In this document: in pieces, positions 11,300 to 22,129 of the stretch | How positions within the stretch are numbered: the first letter of the stretch is position 1 | Layout: each line of letters starts with the position of its first letter | Assembly (NCBI GenBank): GCA_016748015.1 | Contig: JAAOMT010000129.1 | Coordinates: 1,193,650 to 1,257,649, forward strand | Reading direction: 5' to 3' | From: Geosiphon pyriformis | Lineage: Eukaryota; Glomeromycota; Glomeromycetes; Archaeosporales; Geosiphonaceae | DNA: 64,000 bases | The notes under the pieces: generated by a model | Database searches by the model: none | Told to the model about the DNA's origin: nothing | The model's input: only the letters and a program-made list of their open reading frames with translations | Program-made: the position numbers and the translations under genes

Positions 11300-12560
11300 T
11301 TCTGCTAAAAAAAACAATGCTTACGGCGTAGAGGTTTCCCGGGGCTCGGCACACGGCTCGAACGATTTGATGGAGAAGGGGTCTGGATAAATTGGAGAGA
11401 ATCAAGGCTCCATCAAGCAATGCCCATTTTCATCTCTGCTCATTACACGCAATTCTGGCAGTATCTGATGCTTTTATATTACCATACGAGGTACAATTCT
11501 TGGATGTATAAACCTCATTTAGATGACAACACGTCGTAACTTCCCGGCCTTGACGATCAGCGGTTGACGTAAACGGTAATGTGCCCAGCAGAGCATTTTC
11601 CAAACAATCTTTCGTGTATTTTTCTCGCCTTACAATTCACCTTGTCAGAAATTTCAAATAGCGGGATAACGATTGCGTCAAACTCGCGAGTTAAGAAACG
11701 ATTGCCTTTCGGTGGATTTCTAGGCCCTACATTCTTACGTTTTGAAGTAAGGGGCAATACCACGTATAGGATGTGTTAACGCCAGGATCCATAAAGAATG
11801 CATAAATGGATTTGTCCGCATGGCTGTCTTTGCATTTCATAAACCCAGGAAAATGTACATTCGTTGGTTTGTTGAGAATATACGAGTTTACCATCACATG
11901 TAATCTTGTGAGGATAATCCCACTTAATTTCGAAGGGTAAAGGCCATAGCACGCGTTTATCCTTATTATGATAAAAACTAAAATTTAGTTTAAGAATATT
12001 TTTAAGAAACTAAAATCCTTATCTTGCTTCGATATGCATTGAAGCAGTGTCATTATACGAGACATAAAAACGATTCCACGATGATGGACAAAAATCGTGG
12101 GCCTTAATTGTAACAGTCGGACAATGTATATGACTGAAAAGAAAATGATGTACGGCCCACCTTGTTGTCGCTGTATATTACTTTTAACAATTTCGTCTCG
12201 AGCTTTGAACGCCTGATCAATGGCTTCATCCGTGATATTAGCAGGAATTCAAGGAACCTTGTAAGAGCATATCGAGACGGACAACGGCTCTAGAAAACTT
12301 TCTTTCGCCCAGATACGAAATACCGCTTCTGAGGTGGTCGGGATGCAACTTAATCAGCAACGTGCGGTTGAGAGTTTCTCCCTGGTTTCATCTTGCGGTT
12401 TTTGCTTGTTCTGGTGCTTTTCTGTATTTAATTTCCTTGAGAGAATTTTCTTTTACTGGTTTGACCGCTGGTGTATCTTGGGAAAGTTCTTGTTCATCAA
12501 AGAGAACCACCAGTTTTGCAGAATGGAGGGAGGAGTATTGTATGAGATCGAAGGAAAAGC
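11300..12560 (-). pseudogene. decayed Fanzor/TnpB-like RNA-guided nuclease (RuvC fold)
   Basis: Pieces in several minus-strand frames fall in TnpB order. About 12330-12560: KLVVLFDEQELSQ then TLLIKLHPDHL. About 12180-12250: PANITDEAIDQAFKARDEI, like the conserved 'P..IRD.A..EA.KA' block. About 11760-11850: KSIYAFFMDPGVNTSYTWY, the RuvC-I DPG motif with its Asp. About 11590-11720: FDAIVIPLFEISDKVNCKA, the 'fd.i.iP.F..s..v' block. About 11480-11540: HLNEVYTSKNCTSYGNIK, the RuvC-II Glu plus zinc ribbon, with the second Cys now Tyr. About 11430: CNEQRDENG, the RuvC-III Asp. Several frameshifts and stops remain even allowing two or three introns. No terminal repeats were recognised. The plus-strand ORFs here are shadows. 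Confidence 0.7.
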
Positions 12561-12837
12561 GGTAGAGACGCGATGGGTAACCACTTCAAAGACCCAAGTC
12601 CCCGGTCGTTTGAAGTTGACATTTGAACTGATATCGCTAAGGGAGGAGGGCTGCCGAGATCCTCGTTTTGCTTAACCCTGGAGATATGGACGGAGAAAAG
12701 TTCCAATCAGCTCCGGTACGTGTAACAAAGCATATGATCTTAATTTTGTGATACAAGCCATCACAAAAATACACGAATGTGGCGTGACTTTTTTCCCCTA
12801 ACTACATAATTCTAAAATTTTACCCTCTTTGCAAGCT

Positions 12838-15045
12838 ATGGCATCTGCCACTTCTCGTAACCCTGGTGGACACACTAACATTTCAGTAGCTGGTAGCTCG
12901 TCAACTGCTGGGAAAAAGCGTCATGCAGGAGAATCAGTGCCGATTATCCAATCGGTTAGGTAAGAAATGTCATTGCGAATTCGGTGAAACCGGTCAAATT
13001 AATGAATTTTTATCAATTTTTATCATAGGAAAAAGCGACCTGGAATCATTGATCGCAACATTCCTAGCGGGGTATTGTTGTTTTTAACATATCTGTGGGT
13101 GAGTGGAATCTAATAGCAACATTCAGTTAAATTTCTGTCAATTTACTTGCAGATCGAGGGGATAGTACCGGAATCAAGACTTTATGCGGACCTTCAACAT
13201 TTTGAAAGATTGCTTGACGCCACCATCATAAGAAAAAGACTAGAGAATCATGAAGCTATGAGCACTAAGCCAATGAAGGTATTCGATCGCATCTGTTTAC
13301 ATTCAAGTAAATGCGATAGTCTGATATTTACATCATACGAGTTTCCCTCGCCTTGCCAAAATATTGAATAGACAAAGCGTATTCTCCGAGTTTTTATCTC
13401 GAATTCCGCGGCAAACCAACATGTTCCTGATACGAATGAACCCGATCTTGATTATCAGACTGGAAATATTCCATCTTGGACTTTAAGAATTGAAGGTCGA
13501 TTGTTGGATGTAAGAATTCATCACGTTTTCCTTTTTGATTATTTTCAAAGATTAATATTTGTGTATTTTTTTCATAATATCAATAGCCTCCGTATGCAGC
13601 CCCTAAAGGAAGATCAAGCTCTCGAAAGTTTTCTTTTTTTTTAAAATCAGTTTTGGTTGAGCTGGATCGTGATCCAGAATTATTCCCAGAAGGGAATACA
13701 ATGGAGGTTAGATTTAAAAAGAACTTCCAAAAAATTCATATCTACCACACCTAAAGGTAAATTTTGCTTTAGTGGACCCGAACTTCAAACACGCAAGAAT
13801 GCGATGGATTTGAGATCAAAAGAAAAGGAGACCAAAACGTCAAAGCAAGAATATTTCTTACCTTGGACAATCGGCCGGAAAAGTACAAATTGAGTCCCGC
13901 TTTTGCAAATTTGTTGGATATACAAGAGGAAACTAGGTCTGGAATTATTCGGGCTTTGTGGCAGTATGTCAAGGTTTGAAACTCATTTTTTACCAAAAGG
14001 ACGTTGTACCAATATGATTGAAGTTTCTTTTTGAATAGTATCACAAATTGCAAGATAGTGAGAATCAACGAATAATCAATTGTGATGCACCCCTTCAAGC
14101 GGCAAGTAAATTATCATTGCTATTATTAGTATTATCATTATTTCCTTACAAGCATTTTAATAACCCATGAATAGTATATTCCTATAGCTGTTTCATAAAG
14201 ATAAGATATCTTTTCCTGAACTTCCAGAATTACTGAACCCATTAGTTGACCCTGTTGATCCTATCCAAATCGATTACACAATTCGGTAAATATCCCTGCT
14301 TATAGTGGTTTCTTTTGAAACGAGCATCAGTCGTGTTTAAAACATTCATTTGTTTTTATGTCTATCCGATTTGCTTAAAATCCAAATATTAAAATTTTTC
14401 TCGCATATTTGCAGCGTTGACAAAACCTTTCATGCCTCTAAATACGCGTACGATATTGAAGTTGAAGTCGATGATGTTATGAGACAAAGAATGGCAATCG
14501 CCAATGCCAATACTGCACAAAACAAAGAGGTTCAGGCCTTAGATGAAAAGGTTAGTTACATCTTTGAACTTAAATCTGAAATCAATTCTACGGCTCATTC
14601 TCTCTGTTCCAGATCGTCCAGTGTATACAAAGTATCAATAATTCGAAGATCAAGCGTGATTTCTTGCTTCAGTTTACTCAATCGCCGGTTGACTTTATAC
14701 AAAAATGGGTTGCTAGCCAAAGCCGTGATCTAGAGGTTGCTATTAGATTTTTTTCAAAATAAAAAACGCTATGCTAATAATAGTCTATTCTATTTAGGTA
14801 ATTCTAGGCGAATCACGTTTCAACCTAGAGGAACAACGCCAAGCTGATTTCTATAAGCAACCATGGGCGAGTGGCGCTACTTTTCAATACATCGCTGCTA
14901 AGGCACGTTTTCGTCTTGATATTGTACTTTTCCTCGCTTTTTGCATTATCTTGTACATTTTTAATCAATTTCTCAAAATTGGTAGACTCAGCGACGAATG
15001 CAAGAGCTTCTAAGAAGTGGCGCTGCCAACAACCCTATAGTTTAG
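12838..15045 (+). CDS. ssr3: SWI/SNF (RSC) subunit of the BAF60/SMARCD/Ssr3 family
   Basis: Twelve exons close in frame: 12838-12959, 13029-13071, 13153-13278, 13372-13509, 13587-13706, 13773-13973, 14039-14101, 14188-14285, 14415-14550, 14613-14735, 14798-14902, 14986-15045; about 444 residues. Family signatures: IVPESRLYADLQHFERLLD, TKRILRVFISNSA, PSWTLRIEGRLLD, a SWIB domain (RPEKYKLSPAFANLL to about FPELPELLNPLVDP), then YDIEVEVDDVMRQRM and ADFYKQPWASGA near the end. BAF60 proteins are core subunits that link SWI/SNF-type remodellers to transcription factors. Exon 7 is followed by GCAAGT, a GC-AG intron; exon 11 also seems to end at GC. Exons 2 and 12 are the least certain. The gene appears intact. 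Confidence 0.92.
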
Positions 15046-15989
15046 GCTACAAAACCATAGCATGTCAGTGAGGCGATATGTGGACAAATGCACTTTTGAA
15101 AATACCGTCATTGAAAAATCTTCTATCGGTTGCTTTCGGACAAGATTTTTATGGAAATGGGTTGGTTAGAGATCTGAGAGAGCTGAAAAAACATTACTAT
15201 TTGATTACGTGCACACTTAATGTGGATAAATTTAAGATGAGGTTTCCTTTTAGATTATAAAACAAAACATTTGTGAAATATTAAACTTTATTGTTGGGTT
15301 TAAAATAATTATTATTTTACCATTGATATTTGAACAAGGATGAAATTTTCAGCTACACCTGATTTTTTACAACATTTATTGTTTTGCATTGTTGAAATTC
15401 TTGTTATAGATAAGAAAATTGCAGTTTAATATTATAAGCTTATTAAATTTAACATTAATTTTTTAAAATTTTAGAATTTTGCATAAAAATAATTTTTATG
15501 TTTAATATTAAAACATAATTGTAGTTTCTTATTTTTTAGTTCAAACTTATTCAATTTACATAAAACAATATAATTATTTTTTACATTGATATTTGTTTAA
15601 ATAATAAAAATTTACTTATATATATTTTAAAATTTTATTATTATTATTATTATTTATTATAATATATATGTTTTAAAGCAGATACACATAAAAGTTATTC
15701 GGGTTAAAATTACTTTAAGTTAAATTAAAATTCAAAAATAATATTTTGTATTTAATTATTAAATAATATTAACATAAATAAATTATTTAATTCAACTCTG
15801 ATTTTTTTATTAAATTTTAGCATGATAAATTGTATTATAATTTAAAAAAAAATTTATTATATATTTTATTATTATTAAAAAAACTTATATTATATTTTGT
15901 TTAAAATTTAACCAAATTTTTTATTAAATTAATAATTAATTATTCTAAACATTAATCTAAACTTTTATAAAAAACTTTATTTTAATAAA
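15046..15989. other. 3' flank of the SWI/SNF gene, turning AT-rich
   Basis: The first 200 bases are mixed composition and probably 3' UTR. From about 15290 the sequence is A/T runs with no gene. Confidence 0.5.
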
Positions 15990-18055
15990 ATTTTTTTTTT
16001 CCACTTTTATTGAGTGAAGTCCAACTGCTATCTAGTACATAGAGCCAAACTAAGTGACCCAAATTAAATGCAATTTACACATTTACTACATATGGCTAGC
16101 CACTCAAGCCAGTCAAGGCAACACTACACACCTATATTGACACTAATAACACCACTTAGACCAGAAAAAAAACAGCATGGCAAATGATGACCAAAGCTAA
16201 CAGCAAATGATTTAACCACACCAAGCATTCTAACCACTCCACTTGACAATATAAAAGAAGCATCACAAAACAGACCAGAAACAACCCCATCATCAGCAAC
16301 CAAACCAGCCTTCTCTATTTACACTCTGTATTCAGATCTTACCAATCATGCCTTCACACAATGTAAATTAGCTACAAACTTAACAAAACTAACAACCTCA
16401 TCAATGGTCTGCTTCTTATTCTCAAATACACCCTGAGCTTCCTCATATCATTCATCTAGCACAAAGTCCTTATACACAATAGAATACAAACCTACATCCA
16501 GAAAACAGGCAGACAATGTCCGCAAAACAGCTGAAAATGACAAATCACAAAGACCCACCACCAACACCCAATAAACAGAAGTCTCAACCAGAACCTTATC
16601 ATGAATAACAACATCCTGAAGGCACGTTGTTACTGGAGGTTTTTGGTCTCTTTTCTTAAATGTTGTTGATGTTGATTTGTTGTGAATTCACATTTTCAGG
16701 AAGAAGTTGAACCTCCAGTAACTGAATTTATCTTCAAATTATCTCCTATAATTTAAACTGCTGGGCTTATAAGTGGAATAGCCAATTTTGTGCCAGTTAC
16801 TTTGTATAATTACATTGTAATAAAACATCAACTCTTTCCCAGAAATTGCTCATCTGGAAGCTCACTAAAAATGTGTAATTACTTTGCTGTGAAAGTCAAC
16901 TCTTCTACAGGAATTCTTGTCTGTAGACTACCAAAATGATTTATAATAAGAAAAAAAAGAGAATAAAAGAAATGTAAAAAAAAAAGTAAAACTGATGATT
17001 TATGAAAGTCATTTCGGATCCAGGCCTAGAAATGCTTTAACAGTCTACTGAAATTGATAGCTAATCAATTTCAAACTGTTAGTAGGAATTGGTTAATTCC
17101 AAGGGAAATAATTAAGAATTTGGTTTTTTGAATTTATTTGATATTTATTTTGTTTTTGTGTGTAAAGGCTGATTCTAATTATTAAATCTGAAGTAAGATA
17201 CATTTTCTCGAAGAGAAAAGCTTTTCTTTTATACAACTTGTCGTAACATTATTCTATGAACTTAAACTTTGCTATTTTCTATAATTTCGCTAAACTAAAG
17301 ATACATTTCGGTGAACTACAAGTTATTTCTGCAAACTATTAGATATTTTGGCAAACTATCAATTATTTCGGTGAATTTCTTACAAATTTCAGCAAACTTT
17401 TTGAATGTTACATAGTTCGGGGTATTGCATGATTGATCATTACAATTAGGTTATATTTGTGTTATGTACAAATTGGATTATTAATTAAATGATAATTTCA
17501 GATATTTTGCTAATGTAATAAGTGATAATTTGAAACGATAATATATGCTAATTAATGATAAGATTTATAAGAGTAATTTCATGCTAAACAATATCTCTAA
17601 TTTTGTCTGGTAACAACGTAAAGGCATGGTCAGAAAATTCCACTCCACTACACAGCAGGCACAATATGCCAGGATAACCTCTATCATACAGTTTTTTCTG
17701 AACAGCTACCAGAAGGCGCTTGTGCACAGCTTTCATCAAATATGAGCACAAATTCAAAGTTTTCCAACCAGTGAATTCAGTAAGCATATGAGAGTCTGGA
17801 TGCCAAACCTTTGTGGTAGAAATCCAGTCTACACACCCAACAAGGTCAACAGGTATCACACTCATACCAGGCCCAGCCTCCTAGTAAGCATGATTAATAG
17901 ATCAAAAAATGTCCCTTACAAAGTGGCAGGCATTATCAGAGATTGCCGTTTTTTCAGCCACCAAATAATGTTCATGAACCCCAGTCAACAAAGAAAAGAG
18001 AGATTGAGCAGCATCTCCAGCCACCAAATCAGCCTTGACATTACCCAAAATACTT
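15990..18055 (-). mobile_element. 5'-truncated LINE (copy C), split by a solo LTR
   Basis: Minus-strand sequence matches the last third of LINE copy B (36930-38000). The 3' UTR lies at about 16000-16150, with a T-run on the plus strand as its tail. ORF2 C-terminal sequence is interrupted at 16628-17615 by a solo LTR and resumes as VQKKLYDRGYPGILCLLC, SGVEFSDHAFT and VWHPDSHMLTEF. Homology fades at about 18050 inside the RNase H region, a typical 5' truncation. Frames contain stops. Confidence 0.8.
16628..17615 (-). repeat. solo LTR of the Ty3/Gypsy family, reverse orientation
   Basis: About 988 bases, the reverse complement of the LTRs at 25727-26707 and 34586-35566. It starts TGTTAC and ends GTAACA and is flanked by the direct repeat ACGT (16624-16627 and 17616-17619), a 4 bp target duplication. 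LINE copy C sequence continues on both sides, so it is an insertion followed by LTR-LTR recombination. Confidence 0.92.
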
Positions 18056-20117
18056 TAATAATAATATTAAAAATATTTTTAGCATTTAATAAAAAACAAT
18101 TATAATTATTAAAAATTTAATAAATTTAATAATAAACTTTATAAAAAAATAAATAATTTATCAACTTAAATTTCAAAAAATTTAGTTTAAAATTTAATAA
18201 TATAAAAAACAACAGTTTTATTATAAATATTAAACAAATAATACAATTTAAAAAAATCTTAAATATAATAAAAAACTTGAAAAAAGCTTTTATAAACCAA
18301 AAAAACAGATTATAATTAACAACTAAATAATTTAAACTTTAATTTTTATAATAATATTAATATTTAAAAGTTTTATTATTAAACACAATTTTTTTTTAAA
18401 CATATATTTATAGAATTTATAAGTGTTTTTTAATTTATGTACTTATATTATAAAAATAGTTTATTAAAAATAGTTTATTGTTATTAAAAAACATGATTAA
18501 ATTAACAAGTTAATAAATAACAAAAAAAAACAATATTATATAACAATAAAATAATTAAAAAAACAATTTAACTTTAATAAATAAATTGAGTTAGTAATAA
18601 TTTAATATATAAAATCTATCTTATAAATATTTTAGTTGTTATTCTTTTTAAAAAGTAACAAAAAAATCTGAAAATCTGAAAATAATTTATATTATTAACA
18701 AAAAACAATATATTAATATAATTTTATACTTTATATTAATACTTTTAGAATTTAATATTAAGTATTAGTTATATTTTTAATAAATATTTATTCAATATAC
18801 TTTATAAAAACTAACAATTATACAAATAAAAAAATTAATATTATTGTATTAATCTAAATATAATTTAAATATAAATATTTTTTTTATGGTTTTGAAATAT
18901 TTTGTTTATATGATTATATTAATAATTATATTAATAATTTAGTTGATTTTTTTTAATAAGTACAGTTTAACTACTATTTAGTATACAAAAACAAACTAAA
19001 TAACTTTAATCAAATATGGTTCACACTCTTATTATATGTAACCAACCACTTGAATTAACTAAAACTATATTATGCATCTATATATATTTTTGTATTATTA
19101 CAAATATCTAAAAAAAATAAACAAGCTCTTTACAAACCAAAACTCACAGCAAATAACTCTATAATACCAAGAAAACAAATAATATTTGCTAACAAACAAC
19201 TAGACACATGATTAGAAAGAACAGAGACCACTCTTATATCACTAATTAGACTATTTTTTTTTATATCTATCCTGAATTTTACTTTAAACAACTATAGTTT
19301 ACTCCAATGTTTTTCAGTTAGACATTAAGCAAAATTAACTATCACTAAAACAGCTCTTTTTTTATCACCAAAAATTATAACTATCCTATTTATTTAATCT
19401 TTATAAACAAAATTTTTACATAAAACTACATAAATATTAATATTAAACATTTCAGAAAGGAGAATACACAGTACTGAAAATAATAATGGAGAGCATCCAG
19501 CTACCAAAAACTTCCACAAATTAATATAATCTAACAAAATTTCAGAACGTGTTTTTGTCTTCTTTGAGCAAGTAAAAACATAATTAAATAATTCTATATT
19601 ACTACACATCAAGCATAATATTTCAGAGTAGTTTTTGTAATAAAGTTTTTTTCTAATAGTAATAGACAGTTTTTTGTAAACACTTTTATCAAATATGTAT
19701 AAAGAGTAATTAAAACCTTATTTGTGAACTCTAAAAGCATATACAAGTCTGAATGCTAAACTGCTATCATACTAGTCTAATTTATATTATTAATTATAGC
19801 TTCTTTTATTATCTCAACACTTAAGCCAGTTTTTTATTAAGCATGATAAACAGTTCTATAAATATTCTAAACATTTAGTTAATAATTATATTAATGACTA
19901 ATTTTAAAAATAAGATAGTTAATTAAGAATTTTAATAATTAATATATATAACTAATTATGACTAAATAAATAAATAAAAGCTAAAAAGTAAAAAAATTTA
20001 ACTACAACAATATAATAAAATTTATCTTAATATTATGTATTTGTTTTATAAAAAAATAAAGTTTTTTAATTATATATTATATATATTTTTAAGAATTAGA
20101 AAAACAAAAAATAAAAC
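18056..20117. other. AT-rich stretch with one old LINE fragment
   Basis: A/T runs with no gene. The LINE fragment is listed separately. Confidence 0.6.
18960..19800 (-). pseudogene. very decayed LINE 3' end
   Basis: The plus strand shows worn versions of the 3' UTR and ORF2 tail found at 36930-37500, in the same minus orientation: the AAGTACAG, AAATATGGTT and ACCAACCACTTGA words in the same order. C has been largely replaced by T. No readable frame remains. Confidence 0.55.
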
Positions 20118-20273
20118 AAAAAAAAACTTCTTTTTTTTCTTTGTCTAAATTTCCCAAAGAGCAAATTTTGAAAAAAAATTTTTGTTTTTTATCTCACTTG
20201 TTATATTACTTTCAATATTTTTCAAGCTAATAATCTCTTTGTAGTGAACCTGGAGACTGCTTCAAATAGCAGT

Positions 20274-22129
20274 ATGTTTAAGAAAAAAGCCCCAAAAGGT
20301 GCCCTTTATGGTCCTGTTAGTGGTACTTTCTCTCAGAAAAAGAAGGTTTTTGTTGACAATATAAAGCACTCTGAAGATGAAAGAGAAATTTTGTTGGTTA
20401 GACTTGGTATCAGTGAGAGCATGTATTCAGATATGGACAGTGAGTTCAATAACAATGAGGCTGGTGGCTTTGTGGTGGGCTCAAATGGTGGTTTTCTTCT
20501 TGGCTCAGCAGCTTCTACTTCCAAAGCTAGGAAAAGGAATAATGGTTTGATTAGTGGTTCTCCTGTTGGTATTATAGACTTTGAAATAAATGAAAAAGTG
20601 GGCTCTCTCCTTCCTTCCCTTAATTTTTCTCTTGACAAAAAGTGGATTGATTCTAAGATTGTGAAAACTCAGATTGAAGTGTTAGTTAAAAAATCTTTTG
20701 CTTTGGACATTAATCTATCAGCTATGGAAGAGAAATCAGCAACAGCCAAAACTTAATTTATTAGGAAATTATTTTCATTAGTCAATGATTTTGGGAGGGC
20801 CACTACCTCCTCAAAATTTGAAGGAATCATTCAATCTACCTTCACTTCTGAAAATAGCATGAAAATAGCTGTTTCATTAACCAGGGAAAAGAAGATCACT
20901 GTAAACAGTGATCTTAGGAGACAAGAAATAAGATCAGATTAGACTGTGGTGATTAAGAAAATTCTCATGGATACACCTAAAGATATGATTGTTGCTGCAG
21001 TATTTGAATTTGGAAAAATTAAGTCAATCAAAATCCAACTGATTAGAATATGGCAAAAAGCTGTAGTAGAGTTTGCTGAATTAGACCAAACTGATTTGTT
21101 GGCTTTTAAGTGGTCATTCCTGATTGGTAAAGATTCTGTGCACATAGTCAAAGCAGTAGAAGATCATAAGACTTGGGCATCAAAAGATTGGTTCAGAGCA
21201 CTTTTGTTTACTTTGCCAATGGAAATGATAGTATATGATCTTGGGACTCTTCTGGAAAGAGCTGGTAAGAAAACTTGTGTCATAAACAGATCTCTGGAGA
21301 CTGGTAATAGGATTTGCTATGCTGTGATTGGTTTTAAATCTAATGACAATCTGGAATCTGCCTTTTGCACGAAACCTATCTATGATGAAATAAAACTATC
21401 TTGGGCTAGAATAGATTTGGTTCATTATGAGAAATGTGGGTGTTTTGGGTATTCAACTCTTGAATGTGGTGTTTCAGAAGTATTTGTGCTGCTGTTACCT
21501 AAGAGATTATATAAAAAGATTGCTTCAGAGAAATTTCACTTTTGGCTCACTAAATTGTATGAGAAAAAAGATGTTCCAATCTCTTGTCCAGCTGCTTTTG
21601 GTGGCAAATTTGGGTCCAAGTGGTCTTGCTAGCTAATTCTTCTGGTGGTGCTTGCTTCAAGTCTGGTTTTAGTTCCTCTCCTCTTGGCATTTCACGTTTG
21701 GGTGACACTCTTTCTCCTACTTTAGCTAATAGCTCTGGCTTGAATGATTATTTGGTGGTCTTAGAATGCTCTTTGGAGCTTTTGTCAGATCAGGTTTTTG
21801 TGTTGTTGAAAAAGTTGAGCTTTGTGGAGTTGGTGTCTTTAACTGCATCCTCTTCTGCCCCCCCTCTGGTTGCTCCTGTTTTGTTAGTTTCTGTTCTGAA
21901 TTCAGATATGGTTTTAGACAGTGCATTGGTATTATTTATTTCCTCTCTCTCTGTTGGTTTGGACTTAATAGCTAATTTCAGCTTTAGTAGTTCTAAGGTC
22001 CTAACCACCAAAGTGAGTAAATTAGAATTCAAAATGATGGCTTTGGAGGCTTCAATTCATTCAGTTTTGAGAAGATTGGATCATTGGTGTTCTGGTTTGG
22101 ATTTGTTAACTCTCTTTTTGTCTCAATGA
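20274..22129 (+). pseudogene. LINE copy A ORF1 (nucleic-acid-binding, Gag-like)
   Basis: Starts MFKKKAPKGALYG at 20274. The N-terminal Ser/Asp-rich region differs from the other copies; a shared core follows with KTQIEVLVKKSFALDINL. The frame is broken by TAA near 20755 and by TAG at about 20939. It resumes from 20946 with DTPKDMIVAAVFEFGKIKS, AVVEFAELDQTDLLAFKWS and a zinc knuckle YEKCGCFGYSTLEC whose first Cys is Tyr and whose His is also Tyr. After a frame change at about 21600 a Ser-rich C-terminus ends FLSQ. Its stop TGA overlaps the ORF2 start as ATGA at 22126-22129. Binds the element RNA in related LINEs. Confidence 0.85.

Noticed and set aside
12334-12675. Plus-strand ORFs over the Fanzor-like relic
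   Set aside because: They have no family features and lie antisense to co-linear TnpB-like blocks on the minus strand.
15078-15260. 60-residue plus-strand ORF after the SWI/SNF gene
   Set aside because: No family look, no clear promoter, and it lies within the likely 3' UTR.
17584-17865. Minus-strand ORF joining LTR and LINE sequence
   Set aside because: It is a chance read-through across the LTR insertion border.
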